A stretch of 64,000 nt of DNA, taken from the NCBI GenBank assembly GCA_963754385.1, contig CAVWGE010000001.1, positions 62,001-126,000 of the forward strand, written 5' to 3'. The position numbers and the translations under genes are program-made. Shown here in pieces: positions 17,143 to 24,667 of the stretch (position 1 is its first letter; each line of letters starts with the position of its first letter). This stretch comes from 9FT-COMBO-48-23 sp963754385. Lineage in GTDB: Bacteria > Chloroflexota > Dehalococcoidia > GIF9 > UBA5629. The notes beneath the pieces were generated by a model that saw only the letters and a program-made list of their open reading frames with translations, was not told the DNA's origin and made no database searches.

Positions 17143-17544
17143 ATGGCTTCAGAAAAGTTGCGAGGTCGTGGTGTAGACCTCCAATTTTACATAAAACCTG
17201 AGTTCAAAGAAGAAGATAAGCAGAAATTTAAAGCCGCTATGCTTCAAAGAGGATATCTTAAATATTTTGAATTCACTGATTTCGAGTTCTTCGAAGAACA
17301 TGAAGATATCATGATAATTAGGGTTTGGTGTCCAAAGGCTTGTTTTATGATTAGACCTGTAGACGCCCCCAAATTTTACGAGGACTTATTTGATGATATA
17401 TTTATATTTGTAAAAAGACTGCTGAATTTTGCAGGTTATAAACTAAAAGGCTATAACTTCAAATTTGTTTACAGAATATCTCATACAGAAGAAGACCTTA
17501 TTCCAATACCTAATGTTGACCTAAAAGATAAAGAATTGGATTAG
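17143..17544 (+). CDS. Unrecognised small protein, first gene of an accessory pair
   Basis: A 133-residue acidic, aromatic-rich soluble protein with no signal peptide, membrane segment or known motif. Visible features are FEFTDFEFFEEHED in the middle and FYEDLFDDIFIFVKRLL later. It ends in a charged tail. Codon use is A+T-rich compared with neighbours. AGAGGG precedes the ATG by about ten bases. It lies 26 bases before the 560-residue zinc-ribbon protein and is surely co-transcribed with it. Function unknown. Confidence 0.6.
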   Translation: MASEKLRGRGVDLQFYIKPEFKEEDKQKFKAAMLQRGYLKYFEFTDFEFFEEHEDIMIIRVWCPKACFMIRPVDAPKFYEDLFDDIFIFVKRLLNFAGYKLKGYNFKFVYRISHTEEDLIPIPNVDLKDKELD

Positions 17545-17570
17545 ACAGTTAGTGGACAAGGTGCGGTAAG

Positions 17571-19253
17571 ATGCAACAACAGTACCAATGCTCTAACTGT
17601 GGTGCCCAGGTTGCTTTTGGGATTAGGTTTTGTGGCAATTGTGGAATGCAACTGAATTGGCCAACGCAGCAGCAGATGCAACCCCCACCACAGTATCGAC
17701 AACGGATTCAGCAGCAAGCGAAAAGAGTTGAATCGATATCAAGTAGCATCGCCGTTTTTTGGCTCCCTTTTATGATTGCTTCGAAGGAAGTACGGCCTAG
17801 ACATGATTCAATCCTCTGCATCAATGAGCGTGGTGAATTAGCGTGTATAGTATTACCTGAGGTGCTCATAAGTATAGCTCGAGCTAAAGTCATATATGAA
17901 CAGCCAAATACAGATATAGCCTTCATTCAGCGTATAGATCAAGGAGAAGATAGTTCCTATCTTGCACCAATGATAGAGACACACGAACAAGTCGTCAAAC
18001 TACGTCGTTTAGTTTCTGCCTTTAATAAGGGTATCCTCAAGCAAGAGTTGAGTAACCGTATTTGGGCACATCTCGTGACGCGAGTAAAAGAAGACAGTCT
18101 GTCTCACCTGAAAGAGTTTTCGCTTTTGCAGTCGCTGAAGAGGGCTCAAATCATAGGCAATGATAACTATGCGAAACCAGATTACCTCGAGCCAATGCGT
18201 GGTTGTGAAATTCCCGTATTCATATACACGAGCCCCGGAAATGAACTCAAAATCGATAAAGAGATATATTACCGGGAACTGCTATTGCGCAAAATGTATT
18301 GTGACCATGAAGAAACTATCAGACTTATCGATGATTTAGTTAAAACATTACCCGCCGCAGAAGACTGGCTCAAAGATCAAGCGCTCATGCAGACCATCGG
18401 GAACGTAGAATTTGAGCTGCTAATGGGCTCGGAAATAACTAAACTTGAGATAGCTGAACTGATACTAGACCCAAAAAAGACCGATCTGGTACGTGGGCCA
18501 CAAGCGGATAGGATAGAATTGAGACCTGAAGGCAGAGGAGCATTAGAACATCTTGGCAGCCAAGCGAAATCATGCTTTTCAATAAGTAACTTCGGGGAAC
18601 CCAACCTCGCTCAGATAGTACTACACTTAGGTGAGCCAGAACGGGAGTCACTAGGTGCGCCATTGGCAGCTATGACAATCATTAGAGATGAATTAGGAAT
18701 ACATACTCTACCCACCTACCTTTTTACCTTGGACCCCCATATTCCCCAACAAATCACTGCTGCCACTCGATGGCTTGATGATGTTCCAGCTGCACAGATT
18801 CCTGAAATACAGTGGCAATCTGTATCAGGCAATTTACCGAAGATGTGGTGGTTAGCTGATACAGTCGCTAAGAAGGTCCTATGGCTTGTTACTCTCAATC
18901 TATGCTCTCATCAGATAGTGCAGCTGTTGAAGGTTACTTTCTCAGCGACACCAATTGGGGATAATGCTATTCAAGTAGCAATAACGGAGGGCAGTAGAGA
19001 AGAAGGTACACCATATGCGTTTGCAGTTATAAGAGGCGAACTGGAAATCCGTGCAATTCCTATTTTCCCAAGTGGTGTACATGAGCATCATCCAGATGGT
19101 AGTATCACAACCAAACAGCCAATAATCCATAAGACCTACAGTATAACAAAACAAGGGGAGAGACAATACGACGGGACGGTAATGATGTTATTTGATCGGC
19201 CGATATATTCTACTATTATAAGTGGCAGCGAAGGGATACGGGTACACGAGTGA
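17571..19253 (+). CDS. Unrecognised 560-residue protein with N-terminal zinc ribbon
   Basis: The N-terminus is a zinc ribbon (YQCSNCGAQ and RFCGNCGMQ, residues 6-33). A glutamine/proline linker to about residue 50 follows, then some 500 residues that match nothing I recognise. No signal peptide or membrane segment is evident despite one short hydrophobic stretch (IAVFWLPFMIA). The middle is helical and charged; the last third looks beta-rich. The architecture of ribbon, linker and large domain resembles bacterial sensors or scaffold proteins. Base composition is A+T-richer than flanking genes, suggesting horizontal gain. Second gene of a pair with 17143. Confidence 0.6.
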   Translation: MQQQYQCSNCGAQVAFGIRFCGNCGMQLNWPTQQQMQPPPQYRQRIQQQAKRVESISSSIAVFWLPFMIASKEVRPRHDSILCINERGELACIVLPEVLISIARAKVIYEQPNTDIAFIQRIDQGEDSSYLAPMIETHEQVVKLRRLVSAFNKGILKQELSNRIWAHLVTRVKEDSLSHLKEFSLLQSLKRAQIIGNDNYAKPDYLEPMRGCEIPVFIYTSPGNELKIDKEIYYRELLLRKMYCDHEETIRLIDDLVKTLPAAEDWLKDQALMQTIGNVEFELLMGSEITKLEIAELILDPKKTDLVRGPQADRIELRPEGRGALEHLGSQAKSCFSISNFGEPNLAQIVLHLGEPERESLGAPLAAMTIIRDELGIHTLPTYLFTLDPHIPQQITAATRWLDDVPAAQIPEIQWQSVSGNLPKMWWLADTVAKKVLWLVTLNLCSHQIVQLLKVTFSATPIGDNAIQVAITEGSREEGTPYAFAVIRGELEIRAIPIFPSGVHEHHPDGSITTKQPIIHKTYSITKQGERQYDGTVMMLFDRPIYSTIISGSEGIRVHE

Positions 19254-19348
19254 TACGAAATAATAGAGCTACGTATGACCTCCACGTAGTTGTACAAACC
19301 ATTATATTACAATGTAGCACTTACCACGTGCTGCCTATTACTCAAAAT

Positions 19349-20068
19349 TTATCTTTGAGGCTTCCTCAAATTATTAATCCTTTTTGATATCGATGGATGT
19401 AAAAAGGAGTCACGTTCCACATCTATCCCTTTCAGAATTGCATAAAACCTCAAGGCAGTTTCGATAGTGTTACTATCTACAGCTTCGCTGGATATCAGGT
19501 CAGCAGAATATTCAAACCTCCAACTCAGCCGATTTAAGGAAATTACGGATAATGAAATAATCGCTGGAATAAGAAAAAGGAATCCCCCAGAAATGAGGAG
19601 GTCTAGAACAATACAAATTACTACCACTATTGGTATCGTCTTGCAAAAATGTTTCCCCTTAATATGCCCTAATTCATGAGCTATTATGCCGCGTTGTTCA
19701 TCACCAAATTCTCCATATAACAAGACTTTACCTATTTTTAGAGTGAGACAAATCCCTTGAGCATCAGACCAATTTGGTATCACCCATGTAGATATCTTCT
19801 TTTTAATCCCCATTTTCGTCCTTAAGGAGGAAATTTCCTGAAGGATTAAAGGGTCATCTAATTTTTCAGGTTTACCACGTCCACGATCTTTCATAATGAG
19901 TGAGATTGCAGATGGTATAATTGCGAGTAAAAGAAGAACCCAGAGTAGCCCCATCCACAATTCTTGGAGTAGCGGCTGACTGAATAAATTAAGAATGGGT
20001 GTTAGTAAGAATACTGCTGCAAGAAGGCAAATGTTTACCTTATACGGAAAAGGTAGTAGTTTTAGCAT
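19349..20068 (-). CDS. Small membrane M48/M56-like zinc metalloprotease
   Basis: A 239-residue protein with two N-terminal membrane segments (residues about 12-55). The zinc motif AHELGHIKGKHF is near residue 130, a further hydrophobic hairpin spans about 143-175, and WRFEYSADLIS supplies the likely third ligand. This is a compact HtpX-like protease. Convergent with the zinc-ribbon gene. It could be part of the same acquired block and act on a partner protein, but nothing proves this. The start at 20068 is preceded by AAGG and a promoter at 20091-20118. Confidence 0.75.
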   Translation of the reverse strand: MLKLLPFPYKVNICLLAAVFLLTPILNLFSQPLLQELWMGLLWVLLLLAIIPSAISLIMKDRGRGKPEKLDDPLILQEISSLRTKMGIKKKISTWVIPNWSDAQGICLTLKIGKVLLYGEFGDEQRGIIAHELGHIKGKHFCKTIPIVVVICIVLDLLISGGFLFLIPAIISLSVISLNRLSWRFEYSADLISSEAVDSNTIETALRFYAILKGIDVERDSFLHPSISKRINNLRKPQR

Positions 20069-20090
20069 GCTTAACCTTACAATATATGAG

Positions 20091-20118
20091 ATTATATCAC
20101 TAAGATTTGTATCTGTAA
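20091..20118 (-). promoter_or_regulatory. Promoter for the small M48 protease
   Basis: On the minus strand TTACAG, 16 bases and a perfect TATAAT. The leader to the ATG is about 16-20 bases and holds AAGG. Confidence 0.5.
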
Positions 20119-20188
20119 TAGATGGATTTTTAAGGGTCTAATATCGAATTAAACAATAAGCCATAATGTTAACTCGGTGTCTCGAACT

Positions 20189-21793
20189 TCACATCTCAAT
20201 TGTGCCACCTGCAGCCGGCAAAGTGACCTCAATTCCGCTGCCACCCAACTGCTCTGTGTAGAAATCGGGATGTTCGCTGTGGACGGGGATGAGAACCTCG
20301 GGCTTTATTCCTCGAGCCACCTCAAGCAGGTCGGGACCGCAGGCATGGCCGGAGGCATGTAGCCCCCTCTCCGCTTCGGGTATTTCCCACTCGCTCTTCT
20401 CGCCGTTCTTCTTTTTCTCTACAGGAAGTCCGACTCCTCGCATTTTGAAGTGCTCAAGCCACTTGTGCAAACGACGAAAGTCTATCTCCTGCTCCTCATC
20501 GTGGGGCTCGCTGGAGCTGAAAACATACAGGCTGCCCGGCTTAGGTCGAAGGCTGGGCAACTCGTTTATGTCCCAGAAGCTGAAACAGAGAATAAACTTG
20601 TCCTCTGCCGAACGCACATCTTCAGCCAGAATCATCTTGCTGCCGTACTCTTTGCACAGGTTTTGCACCCATAGGTTGGGGCTCTTGCTGGCGATGGTGT
20701 CCTGATAGATGACGATGCTGCCCTCCTGAGCGATATCAGGAATTTCCGGCTCCAGCAGGCGCATGGTCTTTAACAAATAGGCGTCTCTGGGCAGTATAGC
20801 CAGCTTCCTGTCTATGTCCCTGGCAATCTGCAAGAAGGTGAGCAGACGGCCTACATCGCGGGGAGGGAAGTCGGCGATGACAAGGCCGGCAGCATCTTTA
20901 ATTGCTTTCAATCCGTTATCATAAACATCACGTTCAAATACATTTGTCGTCCGGTCTACATTGGTACCTTCCAGTATAAGCGCCCTGGGATGCAATTTGC
21001 CCGCCTCTTCGATGAACTTCCTGGTAAGCTCCTCCCGCTTGCCGTGCAGCCGCAGGTCACCGCTGTAGATAATCCAGCCGGAGCCGGTCTCGATGCCCCA
21101 GGCACAGGCGCCGGGGATGGAATGGTCAACGGGAAAGCAGCGCAGATTGAAGCTGCAGCCACTGTGGCAAGCTAGGGGACGGCAATCGAGAGGTTTTTGC
21201 CCCGGGGATTTAAGCCAGAACTTGATAGCATCTTCGCTTAAGGCTTTTAGCTCTGCATCGGCAAGGCAAAACTGCCGCTGCTGCTTCTTATCCGTGGTAA
21301 GCAGCGCCTTTTGCTTCCAGCCAGCGGGTTTCCCCGGTTCCTTACGGTCGAAGTAACACACCTGCTGGTCGAAGTCCACCTTTCCCGAGTCCTGAACAGC
21401 CTTGGCAATAAAGGCGGTCACTGCGGTTGAATATACGGGTATGCTGTCTTTGAAAAAGGCGATATGTCCGGAATGGTCGAGATGGGCATGGGTCAGCAGC
21501 ACTCCGTCAACATGGTCGACTTTACGGTAGAAAGGAACATTCCGGAACTGTTTCCAGAGACCGGGCGTCTCCAGGTCATCCCGATAAATGCCTTCCAATG
21601 GCGGAAGCAAGCCAATTGTCAGAGGGTCAAGCAAGCCGGCGCCGCCGCGAGGCTTCAGGTATTCTTCATAAAATTGCTTGTGCCTTTTGTAGGGGAAGCC
21701 GAAGTCAAGGAACAGCCGCCGCTCTCTGTCTTCGAGGAGTATCTTGTTGCCGCCGATTTCCTTGACGCCGCCGTAGAATGTAAGCTTTACCAT
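20189..21793 (-). CDS. MBL-fold hydrolase, RNase J-like
   Basis: A 534-residue metallo-beta-lactamase fold protein opening with KLTFYGGVKEIGGNKILLED, as RNase J-type enzymes do. The zinc motif THAHLDHSG is at residues 101-109. SGDLRLHGKR and a C-terminal HASGHACGPDLLEVARGIKP, VLIPVHSEHP supply further ligands and the beta-CASP-type end. Unlike RNase J it has an insertion after residue 30 and no long C-terminal domain. Probably a nucleic-acid hydrolase. AGGAG precedes the start. It stands alone, with repeats on its 5' side. An unusual member; specificity is unknown. Confidence 0.8.
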   Translation of the reverse strand: MVKLTFYGGVKEIGGNKILLEDRERRLFLDFGFPYKRHKQFYEEYLKPRGGAGLLDPLTIGLLPPLEGIYRDDLETPGLWKQFRNVPFYRKVDHVDGVLLTHAHLDHSGHIAFFKDSIPVYSTAVTAFIAKAVQDSGKVDFDQQVCYFDRKEPGKPAGWKQKALLTTDKKQQRQFCLADAELKALSEDAIKFWLKSPGQKPLDCRPLACHSGCSFNLRCFPVDHSIPGACAWGIETGSGWIIYSGDLRLHGKREELTRKFIEEAGKLHPRALILEGTNVDRTTNVFERDVYDNGLKAIKDAAGLVIADFPPRDVGRLLTFLQIARDIDRKLAILPRDAYLLKTMRLLEPEIPDIAQEGSIVIYQDTIASKSPNLWVQNLCKEYGSKMILAEDVRSAEDKFILCFSFWDINELPSLRPKPGSLYVFSSSEPHDEEQEIDFRRLHKWLEHFKMRGVGLPVEKKKNGEKSEWEIPEAERGLHASGHACGPDLLEVARGIKPEVLIPVHSEHPDFYTEQLGGSGIEVTLPAAGGTIEM

Positions 21794-21857
21794 AGACCGC
21801 TCCTGTTATGCTATCAGTCTAACTCAATGATGACCTGGAGGCAAGGAGGATAAACGT

Positions 21858-21961
21858 GAGATTCTTCAGTCGTTTCGCTCCTTCAGAATGACATTAATGA
21901 AGGGCTCAGAATGACAGGGCGTAGAATGAGATCGCCATGGGGCTACGCCCCTCGCGATGAC
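21858..21961 (-). repeat. Cluster of GTCATTCTGAG-family repeats
   Basis: An inverted copy GAGATTCTTC...CAGAATGAC (21858-21892) is followed by degenerate copies including GAGATCGCC...TCGCGATGAC to about 21961. The 350-base space from 21794 to 22144 holds only repeats and the promoter of the next gene. Confidence 0.7.
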
Positions 21962-21998
21962 AGTGTTTGTAATCTGGCACAGGTTATGCACCAACTAA

Positions 21999-22052
21999 TG
22001 TAGCCGCGACCCTTTAGGGTCGTGACCGCGAGGCTAAAACCTCGTGGCTACA
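21999..22052. repeat. Cloverleaf-type palindromic repeat, copy 2
   Basis: Outer TGTAGCC/GGCTACA; hairpins GCGACCC-TTTA-GGGTCGT and CGAGG-CTAAAA-CCTCG. The upstream 30 bases (GTTTGTAATC...CCAACTAA) also resemble the sequence before copy 1, so the unit may be longer than the palindrome. Confidence 0.85.
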
Positions 22053-22106
22053 TGCATTTAATACAGCTTCCCAAAAAGCTTGAATGATAATACATTATCG
22101 ACCAGA

Positions 22107-22135
22107 TTGACAGCTTACCTGAATTAGAGTAGGAT
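22107..22135 (+). promoter_or_regulatory. Promoter of the Trm112-like gene, probably leaderless
   Basis: TTGACA, 17 bases and TAGGAT. The ATG at 22145 comes nine bases after the -10 box and has no separate ribosome site. Confidence 0.6.
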
Positions 22136-22144
22136 AGGTTTTCG

Positions 22145-22330
22145 ATGAAGAAAGAGCTGATGGATATACTGGCCTGCCCGGTGTGCAAAGGTTCGCTTAA
22201 ACTCAAAACAACCGAAGAGAAAGACGGCGAGGTAGTCACCGGCTCTCTCTTGTGTAAGAAATGTAACTACAGCTACCCCATCACGGACAGCATACCGAAT
22301 CTTCTGCCACCAAATATTGAGAGCGTCTAA
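22145..22330 (+). CDS. Trm112-like zinc-binding protein
   Basis: A 61-residue protein with the full Trm112/YcaR layout: MKKELMDILACPVCKG (first CxxC), LLCKKCNYSYPI (second CxxC) and the DSIPNLLP end. In other organisms such proteins activate SAM-dependent methyltransferases or accompany lipid A or glycan genes. Here it stands alone between repeats with its own promoter, so the partner is not local. Confidence 0.88.
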   Translation: MKKELMDILACPVCKGSLKLKTTEEKDGEVVTGSLLCKKCNYSYPITDSIPNLLPPNIESV

Positions 22331-22340
22331 AACCCTGCCC

Positions 22341-22396
22341 GTCATTCTGAGCGTAGCGAAGAATCTCGAGACCCTTCACTAGCGTTCAGGGTGACA
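22341..22396 (+). repeat. GTCATTCTGAG-family repeat
   Basis: GTCATTCTGAGCGTAGCGAA, then GAATCTCGAGA and an imperfect inverted end TTCAGGGTGACA. It fills the gap between the Trm112-like gene and convergent queD. Confidence 0.7.
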
Positions 22397-22423
22397 AATA
22401 AAAGACCAAACCTAAAAGGCTAA

Positions 22424-22792
22424 CTATTCAGGTCTGTAAGTAACGCAGCTTTGCGGAGATTCCCAGACCTCGATGCTTGACAGCGACACTCCTCCGGAGA
22501 AACGTCCTTTAAGCTGGTCGTAAATAGTCACCGCGATGTTTTCCGAAGACGGATTGATTTTGTCGAAAGGCGGCACGTCGTTTAGGGAGGTGTGGTCGAA
22601 CCGGTCAAGAACTTCACCTAGATGACGCTTCAGCTCCACAAAATCGTAAGCCAGGCCTATTTCGTTCAGCTTTGCCGTCTTCAAGCTGACCACCACTTTA
22701 AAACGGTGGCCGTGTATATTCTCGCACTTGCCGCCGTAATCTCTAAGATAATGAGCGGCATCGAAATGTCCTTCAACGGATACTTGATACAT
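22424..22792 (-). CDS. queD: 6-carboxytetrahydropterin synthase (QueD/PTPS family)
   Basis: A 122-residue pterin enzyme that converts 7,8-dihydroneopterin triphosphate to 6-carboxytetrahydropterin, the first committed step to queuosine and other deazapurines. Zinc ligands H14 (FDAAH), H27 and H29 (NIHGH) and the catalytic C23 are in place, as are FDHTSLND and the C-terminal glutamate (EVWES). Last gene of folP-folK-queD, overlapping folK by 20 bases. With folate genes upstream, a role as a PTPS-III-type folate-pathway enzyme was considered. The CENIHGH motif has the QueD cysteine and no glutamate in its place. Confidence 0.88.
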   Translation of the reverse strand: MYQVSVEGHFDAAHYLRDYGGKCENIHGHRFKVVVSLKTAKLNEIGLAYDFVELKRHLGEVLDRFDHTSLNDVPPFDKINPSSENIAVTIYDQLKGRFSGGVSLSSIEVWESPQSCVTYRPE

Positions 22793-23300
22793 CTTGCCTC
22801 CTCATCATAATCTCCCCGGCGTCAGCCCATTTGCGGACACCGGTCACATTTCCCAGGGCATGCAATAGCTCCCTGATGGTCTTTCCGTTCATGGGATGGG
22901 CCAGGTCCGGAGCGATTTCAGCCAGCGGCACCAGCACGAAAGCCCGCTCTGTCAGCCGGGGATGTGGTACAGTCAGTTCCTTATCGTTTAGAACCGCATC
23001 GCCGTAGAAAAGTATGTCTATATCGATAGGTCTGGGAGCATTGGGAAAGCTGGGAATTCTACCGAGCTTAGCCTCGATTTTCTTGGCCAAGCGCAGGAGC
23101 TTCTCAGGACTTAGCCCGGTGGAGATACGGCAGGCGGCATTGAGAAAAAGGGGCTGCGGCTCGTAGCCTACGGGCTCAGTCTCATAAATAGAGGAAATCT
23201 GCTCAACGACCAGGTGTTTCGACATCAACTCCAGGGCTCGAGCCAGGTTCTGCTTCCTATCACCTAAATTGGAACCGAGGCCAAGATAGACGGTTGCCAC
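22773..23300 (-). CDS. folK: Hydroxymethyldihydropterin pyrophosphokinase
   Basis: A 176-residue HPPK that transfers pyrophosphate from ATP to 6-hydroxymethyl-7,8-dihydropterin in folate synthesis. VYLGLGSNLGDR at the start, YETEPVGYEPQPLFLNA and RPIDIDILFYGD (metal-binding aspartates) and HPRLTERAFVLVPL are all diagnostic. The frame is open further upstream, but GTG at 23300 is preferred because GGAGGAGG lies seven bases before it and homology begins at once. It starts three bases after the folP stop, so the two are translationally linked. Confidence 0.92.
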   Translation of the reverse strand: MATVYLGLGSNLGDRKQNLARALELMSKHLVVEQISSIYETEPVGYEPQPLFLNAACRISTGLSPEKLLRLAKKIEAKLGRIPSFPNAPRPIDIDILFYGDAVLNDKELTVPHPRLTERAFVLVPLAEIAPDLAHPMNGKTIRELLHALGNVTGVRKWADAGEIMMRRQDVSSIR

Positions 23301-23302
23301 TA

Positions 23303-24184
23303 CTAGCTCCTCCTCCGGATAATGGCATCGCTCATGCGGCAAACGCGTATCATCTCTTTAACGTCATGCACCCGGATTATATCGGCGCCTCTGGCGATGC
23401 CGATGGCGCTGCTGGCTGCTGTGCCCTCCAGACGCTGCTCCGGAGGCAAGTCCAGCACCAGTCCAATCATCGATTTGCGTGAAGTGCCCAGCAGTATAGG
23501 CCTACCCAACACTTCAAGCTCATCCAGTCGGCGCACCAGCTCGAGGTTTTGCTCCAGGGTCTTGCCGAAACCGATGCCCGGGTCGATGATGATATTCTCC
23601 CAGGGCACTCCTGCATCCAAAGCCACATCTATGGACTTTTTCAAATCAGAAAGAACCGCAGAGATGATGTTGCGCCGGGGCTTATCCCTCTGATTGCTCA
23701 TCAGGATTATAGGCACGCCTCTGTCTGCCGCCAGAGCAGCCAGTCTTGGCTCCTGTTTCAACCCCCAGATATCATTTATCATCTCTGCTCCGGCATCCAG
23801 AGCCCGACGAGCTACATCGAACTTGTAGGTGTCAACGCTCAAGGGGACCTTTACCTTGCCAGCCAACCGCTCCAGCACCGGTATCACCCTCCGCAATTCC
23901 TCATCGACCGATGTTGGAGATGAGCCCGGACGTGTAGATTCGCCACCGACATCAAGTATATCGACGCCTTCGGTAACAAAGCGCTGTGCTTGAGCTACAG
24001 CGGCATCGGCACTGTCCAGACCATCGCCGGAGAAAGAGTCGGGAGAGACATTTACAATACCCATCACATAGGTTCGTTCTCCCCAGTGGAAGGTGGTTTT
24101 CCCACAGCGGGTGACGCTCGGTGAGGGACCACCTCTGGCACGCCGCCATTTTAGCAAAGAAGCTTTAGTCAACCTGCCAGCCAT
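23303..24184 (-). CDS. folP: Dihydropteroate synthase
   Basis: A 293-residue enzyme that joins p-aminobenzoate to hydroxymethyldihydropterin pyrophosphate, the sulfonamide target. MGIVNVSPDSFSGDG, GGESTRPGS, DPGIGFGKT and GTSRKSMIG mark the barrel. An N-terminal extension of about 38 residues precedes the core. No ribosome site precedes the ATG. A TAGAAT hexamer ends nine bases before it (24194-24199), so this gene may be leaderless too, though the -35 match is poor. First gene of folP-folK-queD. Confidence 0.92.
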   Translation of the reverse strand: MAGRLTKASLLKWRRARGGPSPSVTRCGKTTFHWGERTYVMGIVNVSPDSFSGDGLDSADAAVAQAQRFVTEGVDILDVGGESTRPGSSPTSVDEELRRVIPVLERLAGKVKVPLSVDTYKFDVARRALDAGAEMINDIWGLKQEPRLAALAADRGVPIILMSNQRDKPRRNIISAVLSDLKKSIDVALDAGVPWENIIIDPGIGFGKTLEQNLELVRRLDELEVLGRPILLGTSRKSMIGLVLDLPPEQRLEGTAASSAIGIARGADIIRVHDVKEMIRVCRMSDAIIRRRS

Positions 24185-24222
24185 CAGGTTTTTATTCTAC
24201 CATTCTATGTGATTATAAGCTA

Positions 24223-24250
24223 TTCAATGCTCGGCGAAATATGCTACAAT
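24223..24250 (+). promoter_or_regulatory. Candidate promoter of the carboxylase/TCA operon
   Basis: TTCAAT, 16 bases and TACAAT, divergent from folP. The leader to the first small frame at 24321 is about 65 bases. The -35 match is moderate. Confidence 0.4.
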
Positions 24251-24320
24251 GTCCTATCTGAAAAGCAATCAGGTGCAGTAAAGTCCTCACAAACCGGCAT
24301 GATGGGCAGGTGAGGGACAA

Positions 24321-24398
24321 GTGGGAATCAAGCAGGAAATTACCGAGTTAGACAAATTAATAGAGCAAGCTTTGGCTGGTGGGGGGGCCAGCACATAA
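24321..24398 (+). pseudogene. Possible 5' remnant of a carboxyltransferase beta-subunit gene
   Basis: A 25-residue frame from GTG with GAGGG just upstream: ITELDKLIEQALAGGG then stop. The pattern resembles the first residues of acyl-CoA carboxylase beta subunits, which start with a helix ending in GGG and continue with a Q-H/R-rich segment. Just after a run of seven G, the other frame reads GQHINAQRKRQHP, which fits that continuation. This suggests a frameshifted, deleted gene. It could equally be a leader peptide. Weak evidence. Confidence 0.35.
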
Positions 24399-24443
24399 AC
24401 GCCCAGCGCAAACGGCAACATCCCTCTATAAGCGGGAGTTGAA

Positions 24444-24653
24444 ATGAATAAAGCTGTACTAGCCGCTATATCAGCGGCGATTAACGCCTACATTGAACAG
24501 GAAGGGCAAGCTAAAGCAGTGCCTTCCAAAGCTGTGTCCTATCTCGGGGTTAGGTCACGGCGGCCTTTCAGACGCCAAGAATTAATTGGAGCCAGAGCCC
24601 GCGGGTGGGTGAGAAGAGATAATCGATGGAACTCTGGGTTGACACTTATGTGA
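24444..24653 (+). CDS. Small decarboxylase/carboxylase-associated subunit
   Basis: A 69-residue protein. MNKAVLAAISAAINAYIEQE at the start and a basic arginine-rich end (RRPFRRQELIGARARGW) resemble the very small epsilon-like subunits encoded beside methylmalonyl-CoA decarboxylase and pyruvate or oxaloacetate carboxyltransferase genes. GGGAG lies upstream of the ATG, and the stop at 24653 is 14 bases before the carboxyltransferase start. It probably stabilises that enzyme. Identification rests on pattern and place. Confidence 0.55.
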   Translation: MNKAVLAAISAAINAYIEQEGQAKAVPSKAVSYLGVRSRRPFRRQELIGARARGWVRRDNRWNSGLTLM

Positions 24654-24667
24654 GAGGAGATATAGAT

